A stretch of DNA of 64,000 nt, from positions 8,011,001 to 8,075,000 of the forward strand of contig OX387202.1 in assembly GCA_947561715.1 (NCBI GenBank), read 5' to 3'. Numbering within the stretch: position 1 is the first letter of the stretch; every line of letters begins with the position of its first letter. The notes beneath the pieces were generated by a model. It saw only the letters and a list, made by a program, of their open reading frames with translations, ran no database searches and was not told the origin of the DNA. Below are positions 63,991 to 64,000 of the stretch, in pieces. Made by a program: the position numbers and the translations under genes. Origin of the DNA: Ascidia mentula. Taxonomy: Eukaryota > Chordata > Ascidiacea > Phlebobranchia > Ascidiidae.

Positions 63991-64000
63991 ACAAAAAATA
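63991..64000 (+). repeat. Partial monomer at right edge
   Basis: Ten bases (ACAAAAAATA) of a B-type monomer are cut by the window end, so the satellite continues beyond the window. Confidence 0.9.

Larger units (their letters stand above)
1..64000 (+). repeat. 138-bp satellite array, whole window
   Basis: The same 138-bp unit is repeated head to tail from edge to edge, with 463 complete copies between 100 and 63990 and no other DNA between them. Taking ATGAAAAATA as position 1, landmarks are an A/T tract (4-18), GCAG or TCAG (18-21), a HindIII-type AAGCTT (25-30), TGCGGTTGCAC (71-81), GTATGT (85-90), TTTCAG (101-106) and TTTTGCAGTA (117-126). The consensus has 24 C and 25 G (35.5% G+C) and 5 CpG against about 4.3 expected. 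Most monomers differ from consensus by only a few substitutions, and the same variants recur in many copies. No copy is inverted. Such an array is typical of eukaryotic centromeric or pericentromeric satellite. The family is not one I recognise, and the centromeric role is inference. Confidence 0.98.

Noticed and set aside
1-64000. CRISPR array
   Set aside because: Repeats are contiguous with no unique spacers, and the unit is 138 bp.
1-64000. Mobile element or its terminal repeats inside the array
   Set aside because: Register tracking accounts for every base as satellite. The largest indel other than whole monomers is 2 bp.
1-64000. tRNA, rRNA or 5S-type tandem genes
   Set aside because: The monomer lacks box A/box B promoter elements or cloverleaf potential that I can recognise, and has no resemblance to rRNA.
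1-64000. Inverted segments or strand switches within the array
   Set aside because: Landmarks such as TGCGGTTGCAC and TTTTGCAGTA appear only on the plus strand from edge to edge.
1-64000. Naming the organism or chromosome
   Set aside because: There is no unique sequence to place, and I do not recognise the satellite. Any species label would be a guess.

Overview
The whole window is one uninterrupted array of tandem satellite DNA. The repeat unit is a 138-bp, AT-rich monomer (consensus about 35.5% G+C), and every copy is in the same orientation. Counting from the monomer that starts at 100 to the one that starts at 63991 gives exactly 463 complete monomers, plus 99 bp of a partial monomer at the left edge and 10 bp at the right. 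I found no gene, RNA gene, transposon, CRISPR array, non-satellite spacer or inversion. Multi-kilobase open frames exist on both strands, but only because 138 is divisible by 3, so a frame with no stop in one monomer stays open through its neighbours. They are not genes.

The content suggests a eukaryotic chromosome, most likely (peri)centromeric or other constitutive heterochromatin. The basis is a nucleosome-scale satellite, long unbroken head-to-tail arrays and nested higher-order repeats (HORs). I do not recognise the monomer and cannot name a species or clade. No function can be shown from sequence alone.

The array is a mosaic of a few multi-monomer modules that recur at exact or near-exact multiples of 138 bp. 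I call them Q (about 21 monomers, e.g. 100-2997), P (about 20 monomers, e.g. 2998-5757), R (monomers with in-frame TAA, GTATGAAAC and GATAATCC variants, about 6.4-13.1 kb and 18.4-31.7 kb), S (6-monomer, 828-bp units at 48.8-50.9 kb) and T (R-related, 53.9-63.6 kb). The approximate order is: Q 0-3 kb, P 3-6.4, R 6.4-13.2, Q(3' part) 13.2-15, P 15-18.4, R 18.4-31.7, P 31.7-33.6, Q 33.6-36.5, S-like 36.5-37.4, P 37.4-42.3 (with internal switches), Q 42.3-44.5, P 44.5-45.9, Q 45.9-48.8, S 48.8-51.3, short P 51.3-53.6, T 53.6-63.6, then Q-like sequence at the right edge.

The largest repeat is a 12,006-bp (87-monomer) duplication: about 1.2-11.9 kb recurs at 13.2-23.9 kb with only a handful of differences. 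Smaller periods include 138, 275, 690, 828, 1104, 2208, 2484, 3588, 4830 and 5796 bp. This is the pattern expected from repeated in-register unequal exchange or amplification. Indels are rare (18 events, net -3 bp in about 63.9 kb), and 17 of them fall in one A/T homopolymer segment of the monomer. Two recurrent versions of that segment (A-type and B-type), part of a linked haplotype that crosses the monomer boundary, are the most interesting feature and could mark alternative protein-binding or nucleosome-positioning states.
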